Assembly (NCBI RefSeq): GCF_025766255.1
Contig: NW_026516710.1
Coordinates: 186,001 to 250,000, forward strand
Source of the DNA: Zychaea mexicana
Taxonomy: Eukaryota > Mucoromycota > Mucoromycetes > Mucorales > Lichtheimiaceae
Reading direction: 5' to 3'
DNA length: 64,000 nt
The notes below the pieces were generated by a model, which saw only the letters and a list, made by a program, of their open reading frames with translations, made no database searches and was not told the origin of the DNA. Below, piece by piece: positions 11,314 through 22,179 of the stretch. The first letter of the stretch is position 1. Each line of letters starts with the position of its first letter. Position numbers and translations under genes: made by a program.

Positions 11314-14300
11314 TAATTAAACTCAAATGGGAGCACTTTAAGTGCACTCTTTGATAGATAACCAAATGTACTATCATCCGATCCTTGCTGTGGCAAATCA
11401 TAAAACAACTTGTGCGCCAATCCTTTGTTTTCTTTATAATTGCTTTTGGTATTCCATTTTGTCCAAAAGAATTCAACCGCAGTGTCAATGATCTGTGTGA
11501 TATCAATGTAGGTGCTGAGTCGCATTTCTGGATTACGTTCCTTGAGCTTGTATATCACCGTCAATGTCTCAACGGCAACCTGGCGCTCAGCTGGATCGAT
11601 AAACCAGCTTAAAAAGCCTTCAACTGCAATCGCAAAGTTGAACTCTTCGGCAGTTTTTTCGAGGACGGTTGGATCACGTGGTAGAGTGTGTCGATGGATT
11701 CGTAGGCCTTGTGAGCTATCCAGGATTTGCCATGTGTTGGGAAAGAACTGGGGTGGAACGCGATTGAGTGCACCATCGTTTTTGCGTCGACGCAGCCAGC
11801 GACCGTTTGAGTTTGGATACGTTTCACTGGTGCTACTCGTCGTGGTGGTCGTGGGGCTATCGTTGTTATTGTTCTTGGCTGTCTTGCTGTTCGCCACAGT
11901 TGTAATAGTCTTTTCGACTAGTTCGGTTGGACCCGTGTGGTTGTACTGTTCAATGAAAGGGAATGAAGAAGACGGTGATAGAGCACTATGACTGCTGCTA
12001 CTGTTGCCTCGCTTTTCACCAATGAAGACATACGAGTCTCGATACTGTACTTGACGGATCTTGGTACTCCCCAAACTCTCCAAAGCTTCGATACCTTCTT
12101 TACCAAGATGCTCGGTACAGTCGTCCTTGACAGCAATGACTACGACCGTGCCAGGCGAGAGCCAATCAATGAATCGTTTGAATTCCAAACTTTCGTCAGT
12201 AGATATGTGAGTATCAAACGATCCACGCTCCAACAACAGTTGAGTACTGCGGTCAATAGCCCAAACGTGGATACCGCGCGAGTTGCCATGCAACGTGTTG
12301 CCATTGATATCGACGCGTGCAAAGTTGCCCCAGGTATATCCTGCTGATTGGACACGGATAACCAACTTGTTTGTATCCGCTGTTGTTGGTGGTGTCGATT
12401 TTGTAACTACTTGTTCTTGTTGTTGTTGCTCCTGTTGTTCTTTTCTGGACAAAGGTAAAGACAGCATTAAGAAACCGCCAGGCTTGTCGCGCACGACGAT
12501 GTCACTGTCACATAAACCAGGCCCAGACAAGATCGTTCCCAACAGAGTTTTGAGTTCGAATGGCGAGAGCTGCATCAAATGCTCGACAGCTTCTTCTTCA
12601 TCACACCCGTTCGTACGGCTAATCTCTTCACGTAAAGCGATAATGATGTAGTGTGTCCGGAGTCGCAAAATACCGTCAAAGATATGTGGTACGGTTCGAA
12701 TCAAGCTGCCGAGATAGATGATGATTTCTTGCACGACAGGCCCTTCGCGTACATCGTCGTTGCTAAATGTATATATACGGTTTAAATTTCAAACATACTG
12801 TCTCCGTGTATACACAGAAGCTAAAAAGTAAAAAATTACAGCTTAATTACCAATGCTCAGCGATCATTTTACTCAGTGCATCGGGCGCAGTAGGCATCGA
12901 CATGAGATATTCTTGCGGTCCGGAACCAATGCTGACTTGCTTTTGTCGAATAACCAAGTCAGTGATATTGATTGTGAGCGAAGGTACGATCTTGTGCAAT
13001 AAGCCAGCTGCTTGACGAGCAATCGACCAGTATTGCAACCGCATGGACTTCAGATAAACTTCTTCGAGCAGTTCTTTTATTGTGGCTTGCAGCTCCTCGA
13101 TGTAGAAATCAATCGGTTGACAGGACGCAAGATATTGTAGCAAGTCTACCGTTAAAAATGAAAAGCGGGCAAAAAAGGTCAGAAAACTAAGAGTACAGGA
13201 TATACATAATTTCCTTATCATCCTCGAAGCAAGCTCTGAACTTACCAATCTGATCGTAGAGATTGACAGATGCGACCAGACTTTCCAAGGCCTGCTGAAA
13301 TTGGGATGTATCACCCAGCATCAATGAGAGCATATCCGAAGCAGCGGGCGATTCGCTCATTGGACGATCCGACGAGGCATCTCCAGGGAATGGCGATCCA
13401 GTGCTCTCGGTCGATCCATCCGCATGAGCCACTGTTTTCCGTGTAGCTGGGCTATGCTGCTCTGGCTCCTTGAGCTTAAATTTTGGCTCATCATCATTAG
13501 TATCATCTTCTGGCGTCTTGAGATTCGCCAATGCCGTCGACAACTGCTCAAAATAGCTTTCTTGATTCAACTTATCCAATGGGGACGCCAAAGATTTACC
13601 ATGGAACGCCGTATTGCGTCGTCGTGGAGTTTTGCTACCAGGCGTCATGCGACCGCCAGGGGTATTCGCCTGTGTTTTCCCTTCATCATAACCCAGTTTA
13701 CGATGGATGGAACGACGTCGATTCCGCGCCGTCTTGTTAGCAAACAACAAGATGCTTTCCCAATCCATATCCGGCTGATTAATCAAAAAGTCGAGTGATT
13801 CAATGTTGCTTGTATTGACCGATTCCTGCAGTCGGCAAAGACGGACTCGAACACCGTTACTGCTCTCACCACAACGTAAATTCATGAAACAATTGAGCAG
13901 ATTCTTTTGAGATTGGTCGCTCGCGGTGGCTAGATCCGATCGTTTGGTGAAGAGTTGTCCTCGCATAGCGCCCAGCAATGCGTTGGTCAATACGACGACC
14001 ATGGTGGGTCGGCCTGGATAGAACCAGTTTTGGCTTGTAAAGCTTAATTCGCTTTCGAATGCTGATACTAGGTAGTCGGGGTCAGTGTTGAGATAAAATT
14101 CTTCATTGTCCATAAAATGAGGCGTAAAGGCATAGATTTGGCCTTGGATGCGATATAGTCGTGATGTCCCGAGAACACCCACGGGTCTAGCGTTGACAGA
14201 ATAGACATGTAGTTAGTGTAATTCCTTTAAGCTTATGATAAATCCCCTACTTGAATTTTTACAAACATGTTACCTTTTGGGCCTGCCGCTCAATCCCAAT

Positions 14301-16447
14301 TTTGTGTTTCTTCCCAACCCAGCATAGACTTCGGTCAATGCGCGAGGATGTAATACAGTTGTGTTTGACGCGATCTCACTCATAGTCTGAGTCTCGAGAC
14401 CATACATGGACAATGTGCTTTGCAAAGTCGAGTCTTCTGACAGCAAAACAATTTGTACGATATGTTGTCGTGGTACCTGTTTGGCAGCGAACCGACGACC
14501 CAGGGGATCGACTTCGGACGGTGACAGCAAATCTTCTTCAATGAGACAACCCAAGAAATACAGCGAAAGTGCCCACACCAATGGCAAGTTATCGTTGGGA
14601 CAGCGTATCTGGGAATGCGGATTGGCCTTTTCGGCTTCAATGTTTTCAGAAGGAACATAGTACAATTCGGCCACCAAAGGGATACTAATGCCAGGATCGG
14701 TATTGAACGAATATTTAGACGACGACCCAGCAGGCGACACAGTACCACCACCGGGAGACATGGGCAACTGGTGCATATTCATGGAGTCAATAATCAATGG
14801 CTCCAATTTTTTACGGTATTCTCGTGCTTGTTCCATGTCGCCCGTAAATAATCCTTCTAGCACCAAGTACGTGAAAAACAGCGGCCATTCGGATTCAATG
14901 TTTTCGAATATCTTGAGCTCGTTTAAGTTGTAATGCAAGCGCGATGTGTCCTCTAGCACAGTTTGATGGCCGTCGCGCAGAAATCGTTTCCAGCCGTATT
15001 TGCCTTCTAGTTTTTCTTTGGCTTCTTGTTTGGAGCGTCGGATCAGGTCGGGATCGGTGACTGCAAAGGCTGGGAATCCAATCACGGATAAGACCGAGCC
15101 ATCGATTTCTTTGGAGTTGGATTCGCGTGGTAAGAAGCTGTGTAGTGTGGTGGCATTGCGTGTCAACTCGTCTGGAAGCACATGAATGACCTGTATGTAT
15201 CTGCTGGGTTACTGAAAAATATATCGTCGGATATGCATAGAAAGAAAATACGTACCGTGGTGGGACCGCCGCGTGCACCAAATAAATTAACTCCGTTGAT
15301 AGCGCGTAATGCAGCCAGAGCCATGCCAATGGAGGAAGAGTTCAACTCGGGTTGTCCATGGTTCGACTTGTTCCCACGCTCCCAGATGCCATAGTCCGGT
15401 GTACGGTATGCACCTGTTGACCAAAAACAAAAACGAATTGTACGATCATTTTGTTAGTTAGTGATTACATGGATACAATTCGAATAAAAATATAAAGATA
15501 CTTTACGCTCGATATAGAACACTAAGTTCTGTACAAAGTCTACTTCATCTTGGGTGTATATGATTGTAAATCCGCTCGTAGTCATGTCAGCCAACGCCAG
15601 AAGGAAAAAGCTGGTTGCGTCAATCTATCATCATTCATTCCATTGGTAGTACATACAGCTTCTTTCTCAATTTCATATGATATCCATCGTAATAAACAAT
15701 AAATGGATCTTTTACCTGTAAATGACCCCAATCAAAATCACCCACGACAGTCTCGCCATTGGTGGTGTTGTATTTGGCATGTAGCGAATGCTCTAGTGTT
15801 TGTGTCTTTTTGAACTTTTCGACTTTCTCAGCTTGACGCATCATGGCGAACAGTAATCCGCGCATCAGTTTGATTACCGCGTGTTCCAGCTCATCTAATA
15901 TGGATGTATCAGTTCTCTATTCACTGAAAAAATAATAAAAAGGAGGCCAAAAGACTATAGGCGCGTACATGCTCGTCCATTGTCGTTGTCAACTCGTCGA
16001 TATGCAAGGGCCAGGCCGTAGACAGCATAGATAGAGTATACATTGTCCCTGTAACCGATCCAGCAGAAAGCATCATCGATAAGCATTTGACCCGTGTTTT
16101 TTGAAGGACTCTCCATCAATCTTTGTATCCGGCCCATTCACCCCTCCATCCCGTTAAATCCTGTTTTAGCTTACCGTACCCAGGCGTCGGTATAATCACC
16201 ATGGGTCTATAAAATAATACAGGTCCGTTCCTCTCGTCAGCATTATCGCCACCACTCTCCGGCCCCTCCAGCATTTTAAACACAGTCCATCCTCCTTTGT
16301 CTTCTCCCGTACCGTGATTGCTACCGATGCCGGCATAAGGCCACTAACAGCGTTCTGTTTACTTAAAATCGTTGCATTGATTGCCTGATAAAAGTAATCC
16401 AGTCGCTGAAGCGAGCGTTGCGTTGCTATTGAGTAATGTGCTGTCAT
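11310..16447 (-). CDS. Phosphorylase b kinase regulatory subunit (alpha/beta type, GH15-like)
   Basis: Ten exons on the minus strand: 16447-16313, 16206-16175, 16048-15969, 15894-15716, 15624-15507, 15413-15256, 15190-14274, 14186-13246, 13145-12851 and 12762-11310, encoding 1435 residues. The N-terminal glucoamylase-like (GH15) fold is clear: [99 protein letters not shown] and [11 protein letters not shown] all match animal PHKA/PHKB. In animals this scaffold regulates the catalytic subunit that activates glycogen phosphorylase. A Ser/Pro/Thr-rich linker around 13300-13700 replaces the animal regulatory insert, and the end (FEFNY) has no CaaX box. No catalytic gamma subunit is in the window. 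Family identity is very strong; exon borders are manual. Confidence 0.9.
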
Positions 16448-17576
16448 ATGTTAGAAAGAGGGAAGAAAAGTTGGAGGAAAAAAAGGATGGAGAAAGGAAA
16501 CAAATATCATGAAAGGGGTTCCAGATCGTAGGCCCTTTTTTGTTGTTGTTGCTTCCTGCTTACTTTTGTTGTAAAACAATAACTTGTGTCACCCTAGTGA
16601 TCTCGGCCATAAACTGTGGACTCTTTATCAGTGCTCAAATCTATGACGTTTATGTATGTCTGTCCTTCCGGTTGGGTGCACGAGCCAGCTTTGGGGTTGC
16701 AACTACAGTTCTTCTCCGCCTCGTTTCGACAAGAATAACGACCCAACAAATTATTTTCATGCTAAAACAACGGCCGCCGACATGCTTTATCTCCTAATGC
16801 AGGAATCAACTCGACTGCATCTCGGTCCATCTTTTTGTCTGCAAGAATCGAGCTCCTTTCCCGACGGGAAAAGAAGAACAGAACGGTCAGGTGGTGATCG
16901 TGGTGGATAGAATAGAACAAGGGCAATCACACCAGGACAGGTAAATATCCGTCCTACTCCGAGCGCTACACACGATTTCTTTCTCATGCAGACACAAAAT
17001 TTTGTTTTGATACTGCCGTCATCATCAAATCCAGTAGTACAGTAAGTGAAAAATCGATTTTGTACACAGTTCTGTCATGTTCTATACATATTGCTTGGTG
17101 GTGGCAAATCATGCTGCATGAGCGAAGGTAAAGATAAGTGTGACGACAGACGATAGATAACGCTAGTAGACTACTTTCCAAAATCAGATAATACTTGTTT
17201 GAGTGTAACTGTATATACTCTGCTTAATGTATACGTGTATATTTTTTTAAAGTAATAACGTAAAAGACGGCACATGTACATTGATACCTTGGAACCGGTT
17301 ACAAACAGGTCATCAGAACAGCAACATTACAGCCTGGCGATTCTTAAACATAATGGAGATATATATCGCCTCAATTGCATATTTAAAGACTACCAGAAAC
17401 ATAAGCTGGATCTAGTATGTTCCTTGGCAACCGCAGACTTCATCTCGTTGCTATATATCAAGCGGTTTTGCCATGCAACAAGTGTCTTTCGTGTGACGGA
17501 GTTTCAACGGGCAAAGTTTTTCATGTGTGAACTCGAGAAACCTACTTTCGGCACACACTGTTTTATTTATTTTGAC
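16448..17576. other. Divergent intergenic region
   Basis: It separates the start of the phosphorylase-kinase gene (-) from the methyltransferase ATG (+). An open frame continues upstream from 17577 to an ATG at 17274 (101 extra codons), but its composition does not look like protein and the conserved domain needs none of it. Otherwise nothing recognisable is seen. Confidence 0.5.
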
Positions 17577-18659
17577 ATGGCAGAAAGTGGTGGCGATCGA
17601 CGAGCCGAGCGACTTGCACGTAAAATTGAGGCTTCCAAAAACAAAAAACCAGCCAAATCAAAAAACAAAGAAAAAGCAGCAGCTCGAGAACAAGAGCGAC
17701 GCGAAGCAGTCTTTAACGCATTTAGCAACTTTTACCAAGAAGAATATGGCCATGAGCGATGGCAAACGCTGATAGAAGCACTGAAAAAGCCCGTACGACA
17801 TTGCATCATGGTCAACAAGTACAGCAACACGGACGATTTCAAAGAACGTTTATCGACATTACCAGAACTTATTCCACTCTCCTTTGTTCGTATACCTTGC
17901 TTTGCTACCACAGCAGACCGATTCCCCCATCCACGAAAAGACCGTGCTGGTATTACGGACTATTACATTTTGGATGCCGGATCTGTCCTGGCGACAGAGG
18001 CATTGGATATCCAGCCGGATGATCGTGTGTTGGATCTATGTGCTGCACCGGGCGGCAAGTCTGTATCTGTTCTGCAACGATTGGGTGCGTATGGCTCTTT
18101 GACAGTGAATGAATTGTCGCCGGATCGACGACGTCGGTTACGCATTGTCCTTGATGATTACCTGTCGCCCAAGGACGAACGCATCACTGTATTAGGCAAG
18201 GATGGCACAAAATGGTACTCTGAGCCGGAACAATACGACAAAGTGTTGCTCGACGCGCCATGTTCTTCGGAAAGACATTTGTTGCACGACGATAAGGAGT
18301 TCGAACAATGGTCGCCCAAACGAACAGTCCATAATGCCGAGCGACAACTCAAGCTGCTCAAGGCGGCTGTGCATTCGGTGTGTGTTGGTGGGTTGGTTGT
18401 TTATGGCACATGCTCGATCAGCTCGACCGAGAACGATAAGGTGGTTTCGAAAATGATCCGCAAGGGCAAAGTACCTGTCGAAGTAGTGAAGAAGACATTC
18501 CCAATTGGTGAACGGACGAAGTATGGGTGGATCATTTTGCCCGATAAGACCGATGGCTGGGGACCGCTGTATTTTTCAGTATTGCGTCGGACAGGTGTAT
18601 CGAAGCAAGAAGAACAGCAGGACAACGACAATGAAGGGGATCATAATAATGAAGCTTAG
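17577..18659 (+). CDS. NSUN4-like RNA cytosine-C5 methyltransferase
   Basis: An intronless gene for 360 residues if started at ATG 17577 (MAESGGDRRAER). The RsmB/NOL1/NSUN family methylates C5 of cytosine in RNA using S-adenosylmethionine. The SAM site is VLDLCAAPGGKS; motif IV is LLDAPCSSERH; motif VI, with the family's nucleophilic cysteine, is VVYGTCSIS. The DAPCSSERHLLHDD stretch and terminal WGPLYFSVLRR most resemble the NSUN3/NSUN4 branch, which in animals acts on mitochondrial tRNA or rRNA. The N-terminus is very basic (KKPAKSKNKEKAAAREQERR) and is not an obvious mitochondrial presequence. An in-frame ATG at 17274 would add 101 residues of unlike composition; I prefer 17577. The gene is followed 217 bp later by the Hikeshi gene on the same strand. 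Confidence 0.85.
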   Translation: MAESGGDRRAERLARKIEASKNKKPAKSKNKEKAAAREQERREAVFNAFSNFYQEEYGHERWQTLIEALKKPVRHCIMVNKYSNTDDFKERLSTLPELIPLSFVRIPCFATTADRFPHPRKDRAGITDYYILDAGSVLATEALDIQPDDRVLDLCAAPGGKSVSVLQRLGAYGSLTVNELSPDRRRRLRIVLDDYLSPKDERITVLGKDGTKWYSEPEQYDKVLLDAPCSSERHLLHDDKEFEQWSPKRTVHNAERQLKLLKAAVHSVCVGGLVVYGTCSISSTENDKVVSKMIRKGKVPVEVVKKTFPIGERTKYGWIILPDKTDGWGPLYFSVLRRTGVSKQEEQQDNDNEGDHNNEA

Positions 18660-18876
18660 AAAGAGCGTGGTTGTGGCAGTCACTTTTTTTTTTTCGTTTG
18701 CATGATGGGCCTAATTTATTCCCCGAAACTCTACTTTAAAAAATAGCTCGTAGCTTTTCCTTTACCTTCCATAATCCTCTTTTCTTTTCTTTTTCTTTGT
18801 CTCGCGCTCAACCCCCGCATACAACAACCCTCACTTTTTTCATACCTTACACATCTAACACACAAACACACAAAAC

Positions 18877-19704
18877 ATGTTTGGCTGCATCGTAGCGGGC
18901 AGACTGGTATGGTAAATAATATCACTATCATTCATTGTACACGAAAATGACGGATTACATTTCATATTTATTGCTCTGGTGAATACAAACGTTCAACAGG
19001 TCCAAACAAATTTGCAACAGGTGGATGTGAACAAGTACGTCTTTGAGCTTTCCGACGCACAGTCCATCAATCATTTAGTCGTATTTCTTCTCGGTACCAT
19101 ACCTTTCCAACAAGGCTTTGGTGCAACTGTCCATTTACTATGGCCAAACAAAGAATGGCAGCTATTGGGAGTGTAAGTCCTTTCATACCTAGAAAAGAAT
19201 GGATCGATAGGGAAAATGGAACTCTAACCTCATCATACGAAATATGTTTGACTCTTGTGTAGATTATTAAACGAAAAACCTAGCGCGATCTTTCGGTTAC
19301 GGCAAAATAACAACGCAGCAACAACAACGCCGCAAGTGTCAACACCTGCAACACTCGGTATTTCCATTGAACCCATCGACATTATACAACAACAAGTCGA
19401 AACGCAAGGTTCAGCATCCATGATGGACACGCCCGGTGATGGCACGCAAATGGCTATCGTGAAACCACCACCCACAACACCTAATTTGAACCAAGCGGGT
19501 CAGCTTGCTTCAAAGATTCTGGATAACCTGTACAACTATGTCACCTCATTCGTTCAACAAGATTTGCCACTGGATGCCATCCCGCTCTCGACACTCAGCG
19601 ATCGAGGCTATTTACCCCTCAAGGCATTCCAGACCTGGTACGAAAATCTTAGTCGAAAACTTGGTAATGATCCGAATTACCTGACTTCGGACAAGAGTGG
19701 ATAA
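18877..19704 (+). CDS. OPI10: Hikeshi/OPI10-family Hsp70 nuclear import factor
   Basis: Three exons (18877-18906, 19000-19172, 19263-19704) give 214 residues. The first ten residues, MFGCIVAGRL, are all but identical to human Hikeshi. The rest follows the family: VQTNLQQV, then FELSDAQSINHLVVFLLGTIPF, WQLLGVLLNEKPSAIFRL, ISIEPID and the terminal WYENLSRKL. Human Hikeshi carries ATP-bound Hsp70 into the nucleus during heat stress; yeast Opi10 was found through inositol excretion. The N-terminal beta domain is full length. The central linker (residues about 80-130) is Thr/Gln/Pro-rich and differs from animals. The stop lies 133 bp from the convergent aminopeptidase stop, so the 3' UTRs probably meet or overlap; an AATAAAATAATAA run follows at about 19782. 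Confidence 0.95.
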
Positions 19705-19837
19705 CATACATACATATCGTGATCAAATTGAGACAAACGCCAGTAAATTCCTTATAACCTAGCACATAAAAAACAGCAAATAATAAAATAATAAGTATCC
19801 CTCACAAGATTTTATTGGATACGATTGATAATTTCCT

Positions 19838-21501
19838 CTAGTCAGCATGAGAAAGCTCGACAGCGAAGCCAACGAGTACACGGGAGAATTGCAACATGTG
19901 GTCGAAGGAAAGATATTTTATGCTATCGTCCGAAGTATGGATGCGTTGGTTCGAATCCTCAAACGAGCTCTCAATCATAAACGCGGAAGGATAACCGAAT
20001 TTGCGCCAGGATGCGTGATCTAATAAGGACGTGTATGAAGTGAACAGGAGGGAAAAAGGAGGGGCGGAGAGACCATGGTCATCAGGTCAGAAACTTACCA
20101 CTGCAGGCATAACCGCATTTAGTATCTACAACAGGTATCTCGGCATAGGATTTAATCAAATCCCGAATAAAATTGGTCAGCTATACGAAATGTATACAGT
20201 CGTTGGTTAGATTCTCATATTGACTTCTTCCTCCTTTGCCTATATAGACTTCCTGTCGGTACCTTGTCATTGACATAGTCCGTGACAAGACCAATAACTT
20301 CGCCATGTGCACCAATGTAACCCGTCATATCGTTCTGGATCATGGCGACGATTTCTCTTCCTTCTTTGTTGTACTGCTTTGCCACTTCTTGGGAGCCTAA
20401 AAGGCCTCCTTCTTCAGCACTGTACCAGTGGAACTCAACAGGTCGCTCAGGCTGGAAACCATTCTTGACAAGCGTGCGGAAGACTTCCAAGATCGTGACA
20501 GTACCGCTACCATCATCCTAATAGAACAGAGTCTATCAGTACATAGGGGACACTAGCTTTTTGTGTTCTAGTACCAATGATCCCGCTACTTTTCAATTTC
20601 TTACATCGGCACCAGGCGATCTTCCTAAACTAGGCAGCCACATGTTCACAGAATCCTGATGGGCACTGATGATCACAGCTTCATTGTCGAGGTCTTTGTT
20701 GGTGCCTTCAAATCTAGCAATAATAGAAAATTGCTGCCACTGTGTATGCATGCACATCATCCAGGGTGACCGTGCATGAAAAATGGAGGGATTACGCAGC
20801 AAAAAGTTTTAGTAGAAAGAAAGGGGATTTGCTTTCTTTCTGATCTGGTTCTTACAGAGTGTTTGAATTCGCGAACGGTAATACGATTGCCAGCTGGCTC
20901 AGCGATCTCACGGACTTTGCTGATAAGCCAAGCACACGATTGTGCGCCCCAAGTTGATTTGTAATACCGGGTATGGAACGATGTGAATTTCGCCAACCAC
21001 TGCTGCATAAAGTCAGTCGTCAGGTCTTTGAGGAAGAGGCTGACCTCGTCCTGATTAGACACGCTGGTCGGAACCTCTGTTGCGTAAAACGTATCAATTT
21101 AAAAAAGAGTCGTATGTATCACATGGTAGAATAAAGAAGAGAACCACTTACTGTCGTCACGAGCAGGCCGGACCACGTCGTTATTTTCTTCTTCTTGGTG
21201 ATCAGTAATGTCCATGAATCGAGTACCTTGCTTAACAAGACCCATGACTTGGAATTCGCTTAACCACTGTGCTGCTTCAGTGTCACTTTACAAAATTGAA
21301 AAGTTTAGTTGCCTTGGTTTTAGACAAATGGCCGTGGCAACAAATTGTGTCGTCAAACACAACATACCTGAGCTTAATGAGACGCGATGTCGTTTGTACC
21401 GCTTGGTCGTCTTGCTTGACGACTCTTTGGTCAGACTGACCATCGCCTTGGGCGCAGAGTGCGGCGACACAGAGTAACGAAAGAGCGGTCAACGTTTTCA
21501 T
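19838..21501 (-). CDS. Secreted leucine aminopeptidase, M28 family
   Basis: Seven exons (21501-21368, 21285-21152, 21076-20856, 20739-20605, 20517-20263, 20180-20099, 20019-19838) encode 380 residues. It begins with a signal peptide ([19 protein letters not shown]), then a propeptide-like region containing FMDITDHQE. The di-zinc peptidase site is complete: SAHQDS (H190, D192), the ADDDGSG motif (bridging Asp about 209), EEGGLLGS (E243/E244), QNDM (D271) and DHASW (H322). The layout matches fungal LAP1-type extracellular aminopeptidases, which release N-terminal residues from peptides outside the cell. Two cysteines (DTKCGYACS) probably form the family's disulphide. It is transcribed away from a 3.8-kb intergenic region and converges on Hikeshi. 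Confidence 0.93.
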
Positions 21502-21953
21502 TATTATGGCTTTGAATTTAAAATGAGATAGGAACTATGGTATAAAAGAAAAGAAGAAGCGATTTTTTTTTTTCGCTCGGGAACAGGAAAATAAGTTACT
21601 GCACGGAGCGTGTACGTAACTCTGGAAACTTTGTTTGCCTCCTGTTTGCCACCGCGCACACACGGCGCATATAGGATTCATTCTTCCCCTTCAAGAGCTG
21701 CTATTGCACGCCAGTATCCATGCTGTGTATATGTTTTTACACGCTTCTCTTTCCGCCGGATGATAGTAAATTTTAAACGAGTTGCTTCTTTGGTTGGTAT
21801 GTCAATACAGGTGTACGCCACTGATAAGTTCCGGCTCTTTGGAAATTTTAGGCTGGATTAAAATCTCATATGTTGCTGTACTATAAGCGAAGCGAGCACA
21901 AGGAATAGGAGATGCATGCTGGACTCACTCCCTTGAGAAGATTTACTTTAGTG

Positions 21954-22179
21954 TATAAAAGGGGTATCATCTGCACATTTATGCATTTAGCATAAAATTC
22001 TCAGATTGGTACACAGCCAAAGGCGCGACCAGATACTTGAACCTCCAGCTTCTTAGCTTTTGAACACACGCAAACAAACAACTACATACTACAACAAGTA
22101 TTATCCCAATCACATGTATATGCTGAGCCTTTTGGTGCAGCTTTTTCTATGCATTGTACATTGGAAGGAAGTATCATAA
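21954..22179 (+). promoter_or_regulatory. Orphan promoter-like element with A/C-rich leader and 21-residue ORF
   Basis: A textbook TATAAAAG at 21954-21961 is followed by an A/C-rich leader (CAAACAAACAACTACATAC region, about 22070-22095) and an ATG at 22114. That ATG opens only 21 codons before a stop at 22177-22179. The peptide starts with a hydrophobic, signal-like stretch (MLSLLVQLFLCIVHW). No continuing exon is evident. It could be a dead promoter, a noncoding transcript or a gene whose splicing I cannot see. Confidence 0.25.
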
